Origin: a virus
DNA length: 40,944 bases
Reading direction: 5' to 3' (one strand)
IMG/VR virus record: IMGVR_UViG_3300025669_000084
Coordinates: 1-40,944 of that record
Both the position numbers and the translations under genes were made by a program. Every line of letters starts with the position of its first letter. The first letter of the stretch is position 1. Shown here piece after piece: positions 30,132 through 38,300 of the stretch. The notes below the pieces were generated by a model. It was not told where the DNA came from and did no database searches. It saw only the letters and a list, made by a program, of their open reading frames with translations.

Positions 30132-30255
30132 TGACAATTTCAATTTTACCACCACAACCACAACAAAGCTTGCATACTCCACAAACCTTACACCACTCTT
30201 CTTCCTCAACTTGTACTCCACAAGCTGGACAATTTAACATATAACCCTCACTCAT
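30118..30255 (-). CDS. Small protein with double Cys clusters
   Basis: A 45-residue protein starting MSEGYMLNCPACGVQVEEEE at ATG 30255. Cys motifs CPACG, CKVCGVC, and CCGCGG give at least eight Cys, enough for two zinc sites. GTGATTGAAA precedes the start. The frame overlaps the end of 30258-30836. It is a likely gene that standard length cut-offs would miss. Confidence 0.7.
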   Translation of the reverse strand: MSEGYMLNCPACGVQVEEEEWCKVCGVCKLCCGCGGKIEIVNVAF

Positions 30256-30257
30256 TT

Positions 30258-30836
30258 TCAATCACACTCCAACTCTTCCTTACTACAAGTACCAGTATTA
30301 GTAGCAAACCTTAAAGCCCTATTAACAGCCCTAGTCTCAGCCATCCTAAAATAATGTGGTTTAATCATCTTACCAACATTATCTAAATCAGCATCCCCAT
30401 GAGCAACAAATATTTTAGAATCCTTCATAGTAACAGTAGCTTTGAAAATAACCTGTTTATCATCCTTAGTAGGCGGTTTAATCAATTCAGTAACTATACT
30501 AACTAGATTCTTGTGTGCTAAATCTAATAATACTTTATGACTAGTCTTCTCAATCTGTTCTTCTTTAGATAATTTCTTTTTAGGAATATACTCTTGTGGT
30601 CCAGCTCTAAACTTTTGTTTATTTACTTGTTTATCCTTTTCTGTTTTACCATCTTTTCTTTTAGTTTGACAACTCATACAAACAGCCACCCCAAAAGTCC
30701 TAGTACTAAAATCAATAACCTTCTCACTATGTAGTATTGTTCCACAATCAAAGCATTTTATCTCTTTTTTTGGTTTTTCACCTATGGACTCTACATCATC
30801 ATAAGAATTTATATCATCATAAGGATTCTCACTCAT
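30258..30836 (-). CDS. Zinc-finger protein with an AETRAVNRAL motif, possible ssDNA annealing protein
   Basis: A 192-residue protein with an N-terminal zinc site (Cys28, Cys31, Cys53, Cys56). The C-terminal domain has VIFKATVTMKDSKIFVAHGD, then FRMAETRAVNRALRFATN. An AETxAxxRAL segment is typical of Rad52/ERF/Sak-like single-strand annealing proteins and their relatives. It could help viral recombination or replication together with the nearby nuclease candidates. Similarity is by pattern only; a different nucleic-acid binding role is possible. It starts at ATG 30836, overlapping the previous stop. Confidence 0.5.
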   Translation of the reverse strand: MSENPYDDINSYDDVESIGEKPKKEIKCFDCGTILHSEKVIDFSTRTFGVAVCMSCQTKRKDGKTEKDKQVNKQKFRAGPQEYIPKKKLSKEEQIEKTSHKVLLDLAHKNLVSIVTELIKPPTKDDKQVIFKATVTMKDSKIFVAHGDADLDNVGKMIKPHYFRMAETRAVNRALRFATNTGTCSKEELECD

Positions 30837-31009
30837 AAAATCAACTCTTTAGTATTAGAGTAGAACTTACTACCCCTAGCATTATCTGGGTTAGCAGTAG
30901 GAATCTCACACAACCCTTGTATTCCACAAACATCTAACCTATCTTGGTCATCCTTCCTTTGTTGTTCTCTTACTATTTTTAATAATCTATTCTCATTTTT
31001 TATATCCAT
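30833..31009 (-). CDS. Small early protein
   Basis: About 58 residues from ATG 31009 (MDIKNENRLLKIVREQQ), preceded by AGGTGTTAATTAAA in a short leader predicted from the TATA box near 31050. A GTG at 31021 would give a longer form. It contains a helix followed by VCGIQGLCEIP. Function unknown. Confidence 0.6.
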   Translation of the reverse strand: MDIKNENRLLKIVREQQRKDDQDRLDVCGIQGLCEIPTANPDNARGSKFYSNTKELIL

Positions 31010-31045
31010 TTTAATTAACACCTATAAGTATAATATATACTTTAT

Positions 31046-31062
31046 ATTATATATAGTTTATT
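31046..31062 (-). promoter_or_regulatory. Early-type promoter for the 31009-29160 operon
   Basis: The minus strand reads CAATAAACTATATATAATAT. The TATA centre near 31050 gives a start near 31024 and a leader of about 15 bases ending in AGGTG. It overlaps the 3' end of the gene starting at 31264. Confidence 0.7.
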
Positions 31063-31264
31063 GTTTTATTACTTTAGCAACAACAAAACCCTTACTAGTA
31101 GTCTTCAAAACCTCAAGAATATCCCAAGTAACCTTCTCACCACAACCACTACAATGCTTATTATTAACCTTGGTACGATTCCTAGTCCTAAAAACCCTAG
31201 TCTTACCACAATATTTACAACGACACCTTACAAGACGAACTGGTAAATCAACATTAGCAACCAT
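31058..31264 (-). CDS. Small zinc-ribbon protein
   Basis: A 68-residue protein. CRCKYCGKTRVFRTRN (residues about 14-29) and CSGCGEK (about 38-44) form a zinc ribbon, then WDILEVLKTTSKGFVVAKVI is a beta hairpin. It starts at ATG 31264, about 27 bp from TATA, so it is probably leaderless. Its promoter sequence equals that of the large terminase. Confidence 0.72.
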   Translation of the reverse strand: MVANVDLPVRLVRCRCKYCGKTRVFRTRNRTKVNNKHCSGCGEKVTWDILEVLKTTSKGFVVAKVIKQ

Positions 31265-31284
31265 TTATACAAAAGTAATTAATT

Positions 31285-31298
31285 AATAATATAAAAAA
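31285..31298 (-). promoter_or_regulatory. TATA promoter for the 31264 zinc-ribbon gene
   Basis: The minus strand contains TTTTTTATATTATTAATTA, the same string seen before the large terminase. The TATA centre near 31291 is about 27 bp from ATG 31264, and the T-run may stop the message from upstream. Confidence 0.5.
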
Positions 31299-31302
31299 CT
31301 TA

Positions 31303-31716
31303 TTATAAAACATTATTCCTCAAATCCTCCTTTATCTCAACAACACAATCAGAAATTAACAAGTTAGGATTTACAGGTGGTACAATGAAAGCACAATTAA
31401 TCCAACTCATATTCTTATAAGGCTCTAGCTTACGTTTGATATTATCCACTTTCTGATTAGTCTCAATCTCTAAAGCATAAACAGTACCGTCTGGTTTGAT
31501 TAATAACTTATCAATAACTATTCCCTTAAACTTTGTCTTAACCTCATCCCAGAATACAAACTTATTCCTTAATAATTCTTGATTAATAATTGTTCTAGTA
31601 ATATTGCATAATAATCCATCACTACGATATTTATGAGTGTTCATTCCTTGAAGGTTTATTTTACAGAATTTGTTAATAAGATTATACTTCTCTCTCTGAA
31701 CATTATTTAACTTCAT
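31303..31716 (-). CDS. PD-(D/E)XK-like nuclease candidate
   Basis: A 137-residue protein. GIVIDKLLIKPDGTVYALEI has Asp69 and Glu83 in the strand-turn-strand typical of PD-(D/E)XK enzymes, followed by ETNQKVDNIKRKLEPY. The usual Lys two residues after the Glu is replaced by Glu85 here, so activity is uncertain. It is encoded just before the conserved protein starting at 32063 and may act in DNA processing. Confidence 0.4.
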   Translation of the reverse strand: MKLNNVQREKYNLINKFCKINLQGMNTHKYRSDGLLCNITRTIINQELLRNKFVFWDEVKTKFKGIVIDKLLIKPDGTVYALEIETNQKVDNIKRKLEPYKNMSWINCAFIVPPVNPNLLISDCVVEIKEDLRNNVL

Positions 31717-32063
31717 TTTTCAATCACTTTGTCATAGGTTAATTCAAAAATATCAGGCTTACAAGGATAATACTCACCCTTAACCCCTCTAATAATAAAA
31801 TCCCCATCACTAACTAAATGTTCTCCTTCTAGTGTATCTATTATTATTTCTATTCTTTCTATTCTCTTATTCATTACTATCATTGTATATTTTAGTTTTA
31901 CTCCATTATACTCTATTTTTTCTTTTGTACAAGTCCAACTTTTTACTTTTTCAAACCAAGGATTATTATCTTTATCTTTTACTATTTTATCCATTAATTC
32001 TTTCATATCAAATCTTATTGCGTCTATCACTATTGGTTTCTTCCTATACTTTTCAAACTTCAT
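31713..32063 (-). CDS. Phage conserved protein with GDFIIRGVKGEYYPCKPDIF motif
   Basis: A 116-residue protein that matches a well-known phage hypothetical family. It begins KYRKKPIVIDAIRFD and ends GDFIIRGVKGEYYPCKPDIF, then ELTYD. The function is unknown, but it is almost restricted to viruses. It starts at ATG 32063 with AGTGATGAAAA upstream and overlaps the nuclease-like gene by four bases. Confidence 0.75.
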   Translation of the reverse strand: MKFEKYRKKPIVIDAIRFDMKELMDKIVKDKDNNPWFEKVKSWTCTKEKIEYNGVKLKYTMIVMNKRIERIEIIIDTLEGEHLVSDGDFIIRGVKGEYYPCKPDIFELTYDKVIEK

Positions 32064-32093
32064 TTTTCATCACTATAATATAATACATAACTT

Positions 32094-32112
32094 ATAATAT
32101 ATATAGTTTATT
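32094..32112 (-). promoter_or_regulatory. Early-type promoter for the 32063-31303 genes
   Basis: The minus strand reads AACAATAAACTATATATATT. The TATA centre near 32100 predicts a leader of about 11 bases with GTGATGA. It matches the other early-type elements. Confidence 0.7.
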
Positions 32113-32275
32113 GTTCCCAATATTCACCACACCAACCAACATAACTCTCAGCAGACAAACAATGCTCAACATACCTATCATCAACCATACCAAGGAATAC
32201 CTGAAATGGTTTAGGTGTAAAAAACAATAACAGTATGATGCTAATCAACAAGCTAAGCAACAAGTTTATTCCCAT
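32108..32275 (-). CDS. Small single-pass membrane protein
   Basis: About 55 residues from ATG 32275 (MGINLLLSLLISIILLLFF). One hydrophobic helix is followed by a short soluble tail with two Cys (HCLSAESYVGWC). GGTG lies upstream, and an ATG at 32326 would extend it backwards into the nuclease gene. It overlaps the 3' end of 32253-32636. Role unknown; possibly lysis-related. Confidence 0.55.
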   Translation of the reverse strand: MGINLLLSLLISIILLLFFTPKPFQVFLGMVDDRYVEHCLSAESYVGWCGEYWEQ

Positions 32276-32636
32276 AAACACCATTCTTTTTACCAAACAC
32301 TTGATACAAATCAACCTTATAACCAAAACTAGTAAAATACCAATACGCCCTTACCAACTGACCCAAACTCTTCTCAAGACTCTTCTCATGACTATTCTCC
32401 TTAAACTCAAGAATAGCAATATAATCCTCAGTATAATTCACAACAACATCCAACTCACCAAGCTTATACTCAACATTAGTATCAACCTCATAACCATCCC
32501 TCTCAAAATGCTTAGTAATACTCCTACACGCTTCAACATGGCTTGGCTTCCTTCCTAAATGAATCGAAAAGTGTTCAGGAATAACTTGTACTTGATACTG
32601 TTTCCCCCTTGACATAAAAGTCAGAGACGCCCACAC
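32253..32636 (-). CDS. PD-(D/E)XK nuclease
   Basis: A 127-residue protein with a clear nuclease core: LGELDVVVN (Asp63), then AILEFKEN (Glu77 and Lys79), then a Gln in LGQLVRAY. This is the Asp...Glu-x-Lys...Gln pattern of RecB/resolvase-type enzymes, fitting Holliday junction or end-processing roles. A GTG at 32636 lies about 26 bp from a TATA-like AAAATATTTATT, so a leaderless message is possible; ATG 32615 (MSRGKQYQ) is the alternative start. Confidence 0.75.
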   Translation of the reverse strand: MWASLTFMSRGKQYQVQVIPEHFSIHLGRKPSHVEACRSITKHFERDGYEVDTNVEYKLGELDVVVNYTEDYIAILEFKENSHEKSLEKSLGQLVRAYWYFTSFGYKVDLYQVFGKKNGVYGNKLVA

Positions 32637-32670
32637 TAATAATAGTATCCCACAAAAATAAATATTTTAA

Positions 32671-32910
32671 TCATTTAGGAATCTTAGGTAATGTAGAACC
32701 AGCAAATAAACCAATAAAGCCACCAATAATACTAATAATAAAACTCTTCCAAGTCCTCTCATTAACACCCTTCTCAAGAGTCTTAATCCTTTGTTCATGA
32801 ACTGGAACGCATTTAATAGTCTTATCAATACTACCAAGTTTTGAATCCATACTCTCAATACTAGACTTCATCTCGCCAATAAGCAGGATTAACTCAGTAT
32901 TATCTTTCAA
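32671..32910 (-). CDS. XhlA-like lysis-associated protein
   Basis: A 79-residue protein with an N-terminal coiled coil (about 1-50, spaced Leu/Ile/Lys) and a C-terminal hydrophobic helix SFIISIIGGFIGLFAGS (about 56-72). This matches the haemolysin XhlA layout found beside holins. The start is TTG 32910; an internal Met gives a shorter form. It lies two bases after the holin-like gene stop, so both form a lysis pair. Confidence 0.65.
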   Translation of the reverse strand: MKDNTELILLIGEMKSSIESMDSKLGSIDKTIKCVPVHEQRIKTLEKGVNERTWKSFIISIIGGFIGLFAGSTLPKIPK

Positions 32911-32912
32911 GA

Positions 32913-33098
32913 TTACTTCAACTCAACCTTATCCTTAGAAACTAATCTCAAAACCATATTAACTACCGCCAATATAGCTACTGCTTGCCCAGTTGTTAAA
33001 TAACTAGCAATACCAGTAAATAATGCTCCTACTATTGTGAAAAAATTAATCCACATAGTCTTTGATAAATACCATTTCTTAGTTTTTTCCTTAACCAT
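32913..33098 (-). CDS. Holin-like membrane protein
   Basis: A 61-residue protein with a basic N-terminus (MVKEKTKKWYLSKTMW) and two hydrophobic segments, NFFTIVGALFTGIASYL and AVAILAVVNMVLRLV, as in small two-helix phage holins. It starts at ATG 33098. A partial late motif (33107-33124) lies upstream. In an archaeal virus such a pair implies that lysis, not just budding, ends infection. The lysin was not identified. Confidence 0.65.
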   Translation of the reverse strand: MVKEKTKKWYLSKTMWINFFTIVGALFTGIASYLTTGQAVAILAVVNMVLRLVSKDKVELK

Positions 33099-33106
33099 AA
33101 TCTATA

Positions 33107-33124
33107 ACCCCTATTATAGAATAG
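33107..33124 (-). promoter_or_regulatory. Possible late promoter for the holin gene
   Basis: The minus strand reads CTATTCTATAATAGGGGT, a shortened relative of the late motif. The TATA centre is only about 20 bp from ATG 33098, closer than usual, so support is weak. Confidence 0.35.
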
Positions 33125-33142
33125 TGATACCCTTCATACTTA

Positions 33143-33397
33143 TTAGACTAACCTAAATATATGTTTACAAATTAATAACTTTAATTCATTAGATATTTCT
33201 TCTGGGGTCTTACCACTTAAACGAATCTTAAAACTCCTAGTTTTATGTATTAGATATCCTCTATGATTAATAAAATTAAGAAAACGTTGTAATAAATTAA
33301 ATTCATTTTTATTAAATAATTTACTATATTCTACTGTGTAAGTAGCATAATCAGGTTCTTTACGTTCTAACTCTATATTATCAATTTGTAAATACAC
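33143..33397 (-). CDS. Small tail-region protein, unknown
   Basis: An 84-residue protein starting at GTG 33397 behind AGGTGAAGATGA. It begins MYLQIDNIELERKEPDYATY with a helical C-terminal half and two Cys-free ends. It closes the tail operon. The family was not recognised; it may be a tail or host-recognition accessory. Confidence 0.55.
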   Translation of the reverse strand: MYLQIDNIELERKEPDYATYTVEYSKLFNKNEFNLLQRFLNFINHRGYLIHKTRSFKIRLSGKTPEEISNELKLLICKHIFRLV

Positions 33398-33407
33398 TCA
33401 TCTTCAC

Positions 33408-33836
33408 CTATTTTACTTTCCAAATCCAAACTACATCATAGAATGGGGGTCTATTATCAAAAGTATGGTCTGCCATGAATTCCTCATTAGGAGAACCTGT
33501 ATATACATTAGTAGAATTTGGTGTGTGAGCTAATGTAATACTAGCACTACCACCTACTCCTCCACTAGTACTGTTACCTCTTAAAAAATAATTACTACCA
33601 TTATTATCTGGAATAGTTTGTCCATCATAAACACTATCACTATCCGATAATACACTACCATCGCACTCAACCCAACCATCAATTAATGCAGGAGTATTTG
33701 TAAATGTTTTGGGCCAAGCTACTATTGAACCTACTGGAGCTGTTATCACTGCTGATAATTTAGTCCATATTGCATTGAAATCTGCATAATTGTATAAGTC
33801 TCCTTTTACTTTAGGGAATGTTCCAAACGCTGTCAT
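33408..33836 (-). CDS. Tail fibre protein with a tail-collar-like domain
   Basis: A 142-residue protein. VGSIVAWPKTF, then GWVECDGSVLSDSDSVYDG, then NYFLRGNSTSGGVGGS, and a final NRPPFYDVVWIWKV match the phage tail-collar / receptor-tip pattern, in which the C-terminal domain binds the host. It starts at ATG 33836, overlapping the previous stop by four bases. Host receptor binding is inferred. Confidence 0.75.
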   Translation of the reverse strand: MTAFGTFPKVKGDLYNYADFNAIWTKLSAVITAPVGSIVAWPKTFTNTPALIDGWVECDGSVLSDSDSVYDGQTIPDNNGSNYFLRGNSTSGGVGGSASITLAHTPNSTNVYTGSPNEEFMADHTFDNRPPFYDVVWIWKVK

Positions 33837-34267
33837 ATTATTGCTTCACCTATTACTATAATTAATTGCTTCTCAGCACTCTTAGTATACGCATCGAATA
33901 CTGCTTTAAATATTGGAACTGGAGTAGTACTACTACTACGTGTTATAACTTCTGTAATATCATTACCATTAGCCTCACTATACGCTATTAATGCCCTACG
34001 TTCTAGAGTCTTCAAACTAACATCTATCACAACACTACTACTCAAATCCTTATAATCAGCACCACTATACCATGCAGTTATAGGAGTTGTAAGAGCTGTA
34101 TCAGTCTTAGCTGGTGTTGTAGTTCCTGTACCAATACCAAAATCATTAACTACTCCTACCGTATCACTCACACTATTACCAAGTATTGCACTAGTAAATA
34201 ATAATTCATTAGTAGCTACAAAATGGAAAACATCCCCAGTATTTAGTAACTCACTACCATTCGCCAT
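33833..34267 (-). CDS. Baseplate or tail fibre structural protein
   Basis: About 144 residues from ATG 34267 (MANGSELLN); a TTG at 34276 would overlap the previous stop. The protein is Thr/Ser/Val-rich and beta-like with segments LLFTSAILGNSVSDTVGVV and KTLERRALIAYSEANG. It lies between the fibre and the larger beta-rich protein. Exact role unknown. Confidence 0.6.
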   Translation of the reverse strand: MANGSELLNTGDVFHFVATNELLFTSAILGNSVSDTVGVVNDFGIGTGTTTPAKTDTALTTPITAWYSGADYKDLSSSVVIDVSLKTLERRALIAYSEANGNDITEVITRSSSTTPVPIFKAVFDAYTKSAEKQLIIVIGEAII

Positions 34268-34272
34268 ACGTA

Positions 34273-35331
34273 TCAACTTAATATATCAGTCTTCAAATAT
34301 ATAAATTCGCTTTCAACCTCATGAGCATCATGCAAACGATTAGGCTTCCAAGTCAATTCATAACTAGTAACACTAGGCTTAACATTAGGATACTCATCAC
34401 TCCTCAAAGTGATTATTAAATAAATATTCTTCTTACCCAAACTATAAATATCATAATTGGTCAAAGGCAATGATAAATCAGTAAATCCTACGATTGGTGT
34501 GCTTGTGTCTGCGTCATAGAAAGTAACCGTGCCACTAGTTCTGGTAGGGAAGGTTGTTGTAAAATTGATAGTCCTCCATGAACTAGCACTTTTTGTTGTC
34601 GTAACATTACTAGCGTTCTTAATATACAATGTTCCACTAGTTGGTAAATCATAAAACCTCATCAACTCGCTTACTGACTCATCAAAACTACCACTATCAG
34701 TATCTTGGTCAATATTAACCCTTTGCCATTCTGACACTACATACGTGCTAGTACTATCTGGGTTAGTAGTCCAATCAGTAGTAGTCTTCAAAGTAGTAAC
34801 ATTATTAATTACTATTTTTCTAACCTGCCCACTACCAGTACCACCAGTAATGAAAACCCACCTATCCCTATGTTCTCCACTAGTCCAAGTAGCACCAGTA
34901 TCAATTAGTGTATCATCCCCACCACTAGTAGCAGTACCACTATCACTAATAGCATAACTAGTACCAGTACTACTAGATAAAGTCTCATTACTAGTATCCT
35001 CTAATCTAGATTTCATAGTGAAACTTGCAGGACTCAAAACCCATATACGACCACGACCCTCATAATCAGTCAAATCCTTACTAGTAAAATCATACTCTAT
35101 ATTAGCATTAACATCAGTAATAGTAACCTTCATACTAGTAGTACCAAACAATGGTATTACAGTAGTCTCTTCTGCAAGAGTACAATCAGTACCAGTCCAA
35201 TTAGTTAAACCATCCTCAAAATTATCAACAAGTAAAGCATCACCAGAGTTAGCGTGATAATGAGTAAAACTCTTCCAACTACCAACTTTTGTAATATACT
35301 GTATTCCACCACTAATAGTCCTTTTTGGCAT
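34273..35331 (-). CDS. Tail fibre or baseplate protein with a shared beta module
   Basis: A 352-residue, Thr/Ser/Asp-rich, beta-type protein. Residues about 30-130 resemble a carbohydrate-binding-like sandwich (NFEDGLTNWTGTDCTLAEE). Residues about 138-200 (DTGATWTSGEHRDRWVFITG then TTDWTTNPDSTSTYVV) recur in the distal tail protein at 39963-40649. A third domain follows. It starts at ATG 35331, next to the large surface protein's stop. Probably an attachment fibre. Confidence 0.65.
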   Translation of the reverse strand: MPKRTISGGIQYITKVGSWKSFTHYHANSGDALLVDNFEDGLTNWTGTDCTLAEETTVIPLFGTTSMKVTITDVNANIEYDFTSKDLTDYEGRGRIWVLSPASFTMKSRLEDTSNETLSSSTGTSYAISDSGTATSGGDDTLIDTGATWTSGEHRDRWVFITGGTGSGQVRKIVINNVTTLKTTTDWTTNPDSTSTYVVSEWQRVNIDQDTDSGSFDESVSELMRFYDLPTSGTLYIKNASNVTTTKSASSWRTINFTTTFPTRTSGTVTFYDADTSTPIVGFTDLSLPLTNYDIYSLGKKNIYLIITLRSDEYPNVKPSVTSYELTWKPNRLHDAHEVESEFIYLKTDILS

Positions 35332-38300
35332 CTATACAACCTCACAACCATAATCATAACTAACACTTATAGGAACGTTAGGTACTGTAATATTCCCTGT
35401 ATGATTAACCAACCACCAGAATTCTTGACAACTCCCAACTCCTAAATCTTCCTTAATAGTAACATTAGTTTCATCAGTAAGATTCACAAGGGTATTATTA
35501 GTATTATCAGTACCTAACCACCAAGTAATATTAGTAGTATAATTAGCATCAAGATTAATAAATATATCCTCATTAACCGTTCCATTATTACAAATAGTGA
35601 ATAATCCAATACTAGGAGTCTGACCATCAGCCCAACACTTAACAGGTGGAACACCACAACCATAACCATTATATTCAGTAATCCCACTACCCCAAGTATA
35701 ATTACAATCAACAGGATTAGGAACTGTATAAGTCCAGTTTAGAGTATCCATTGTTGATTCTGTACTATCTATTCCTACAACTCCAAAAGTATATTCTCCA
35801 TACCAAGTGAAATTAATATCTGAATAACTAGCACTAGTAGTATTTTCAAATGTCATATTCTGATTATCAATTAAGACAGTACTGTTAGGGTATGATACTG
35901 TAAGATTAGTCCATTTGCTTTCTCCACTAGTAAAAATGTAAATATCACTTGTTTCAAAATAACCAGGACTGCTCGGATTCATACTATATGAACCAATTGC
36001 ATAAGGAACTGTATAAGTCCAGTTTAGAGTATCCATTGTTGTTTCTGTGCTCTCAATACCAACTACACCAAAAGAGTAAGTTCCACTAGCTGTGAAATTC
36101 AAACTAGTATAACTACTGCTGGTAGTGTTCTCAAAAGTCATATTAACATTATCTACAAACTTTGTACTATTTGGAAACTCCACAGTAAGATTAGTCCACT
36201 CACTTTCCCCACTAGTAAACACATAAACGTCTGATGTTGTATAATATGTAGGACTTGCTGGGTCTAAAACATAACTATCAATAGTATAAACTGGAACATA
36301 CGCAGAAATAGACACTATTGGGTCTACATCCATTACTTTTCTAATATAACACCAATCAACATAAGCAGTACTAGTAGCCCCCCACGTTTCTGCTATATAA
36401 CTAATAGGATAACTGCGTTGAGAAGTAACAATAGTGTCATGATAATCAACATAATCTAACCTCATACTACTAGTGCCAGACCTTCTAATAATCTCAAATT
36501 CATGGTAATTAGTTCTATCATCAGGAGAATATACATAACTACCATCTCCATTAGTTACAAGAAAATAATGTAAATTACTCTCTTGAACCATAATCCAATT
36601 ACCCCCAGTCTTCCAATCACTTCTTACTACTGCACCATCAAGAAATCCCATATTTTGTCTTTGAGAACCAGAAGCAGCAATAGTTTTAAAATATGTAGTA
36701 AGAGCATAACCAGCACCATAACTTGTTTTTGAATACACTTTTTCCATAGTATTACCACTAATTGAAAGAATAAGTATTCCACTAGAAACTGCTGGGGATA
36801 GGACTGTATTCCAATATGTACCACTTATTGAAGTCCATTCTTCATTAAAATACATTGTTGATGCCCTACTAGATTCTGATGAAGCTCCACTATTCCCATA
36901 ATACAAATACGCTTGAGTACCATTCAAATAATCAATAGTATCAATTTTAAAATAAACCCAAGCATAATCACTATCTGTTTGATTAATAATCCAATAACTT
37001 AAAGAAGTATTTTCATCCCGATTAACAAAACGTATATCATCAAAATCTATTTCCATTTCTGACTCATAATCAACTTTAGCTAATACTTGGAAAGAGGTAC
37101 TATTCTCTTCAGCAGTAATATCTATTAATTTTTTATTACTCCAAGAAGCATTCCACCAAGCATATTCAGAATAAATTTTGTCTTTGTATTCTGGTATATG
37201 GTCTATACTAACCCCAAAACCATCTTTTGTTTTTACTGGAGTATATTCTCCACAAATTTTAATATCAAATTCATTATTCTTAATAAAATTATTATACACC
37301 ATGTATGAATTAAAATCATTCAAAACAGAAATTGACTCTTTTTCACTAACACCATAATTATTAATAATACTCCAAACATCTTTGCTCTCTTTATCTATAT
37401 GATAACCAATAATACAATCATTTTCAATAATACAATGCGTGTCATTAAATTGTTTCAAACCTACATCAGAACAATACTTAGTATTATTATAACTTGCTAA
37501 TAACGAATAATCATAACATGTAGAATAATCTGTTGTATTAACATAATAAACCTTATCTAATTTTATACTAATACTAATATTATTTAATTTCCCACTAACT
37601 ACATTAATTTTATCTATTTTAAGAGATTCTAAATCCTTATACAAATCTGTTTCTGTTGGAGGTATTAAATAATCTATTTTATAATAAGAACAAGCATCAA
37701 ATAAATCAATTTCACTCCTAATAAATTTAAGATTTTCATAAGGGTCATATAATCTAAAATTCAATACTTCATAATCACTATCAATATCATACTGTGCAGC
37801 AAGAGAATCAGCCCCATAAGGATATCCAATCCAAGCCCAACGATAATTTTCATTAAGACTAACCTTCATGTTATATCCAAATTCTAACTCATACTCATTT
37901 ACTAGCTTTCTTTTGTCTCCAGTATCTTGCAATCTATCAACACTATAACGATAAAATAATCCTTTAGCATTAAACAATTCAACTTTATGCTCTACTGGGA
38001 ACTTTTCAATATCAGTAGAATTAATCTCAAAAACATAAGTATCAACAATCATAGCACCATTACTATATGTAGTATTCCTAGTTCGGATTAATTTATTTCC
38101 AGATTTTACTAAATTATTACTTATTGATTTAATAACTCTATTAATAATTTTAGTTCCATTAAACAATCTATTCTGTTCAATACCACTAATCAACCAACGA
38201 CTATCCTTAACATAAAAAACAGTCTTATCATCATCAACTCTCATACGAACAGTATCTCCAAGACTAAAATATACTGCTGTTGAAGTAACTAATATTAATA

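Noticed and set aside
30132-30221. N-terminal extension of 29907-30131 with a poly-Val run
   Set aside because: It reads the zinc-ribbon gene 30118-30255 in another frame; the Cys-rich frame has clear motifs and its own ribosome-binding site.
34745-34957. Plus-strand open frame inside the tail fibre gene
   Set aside because: Antisense shadow of a Thr/Ser-rich coding region, Val-rich, with no promoter or ribosome-binding site.
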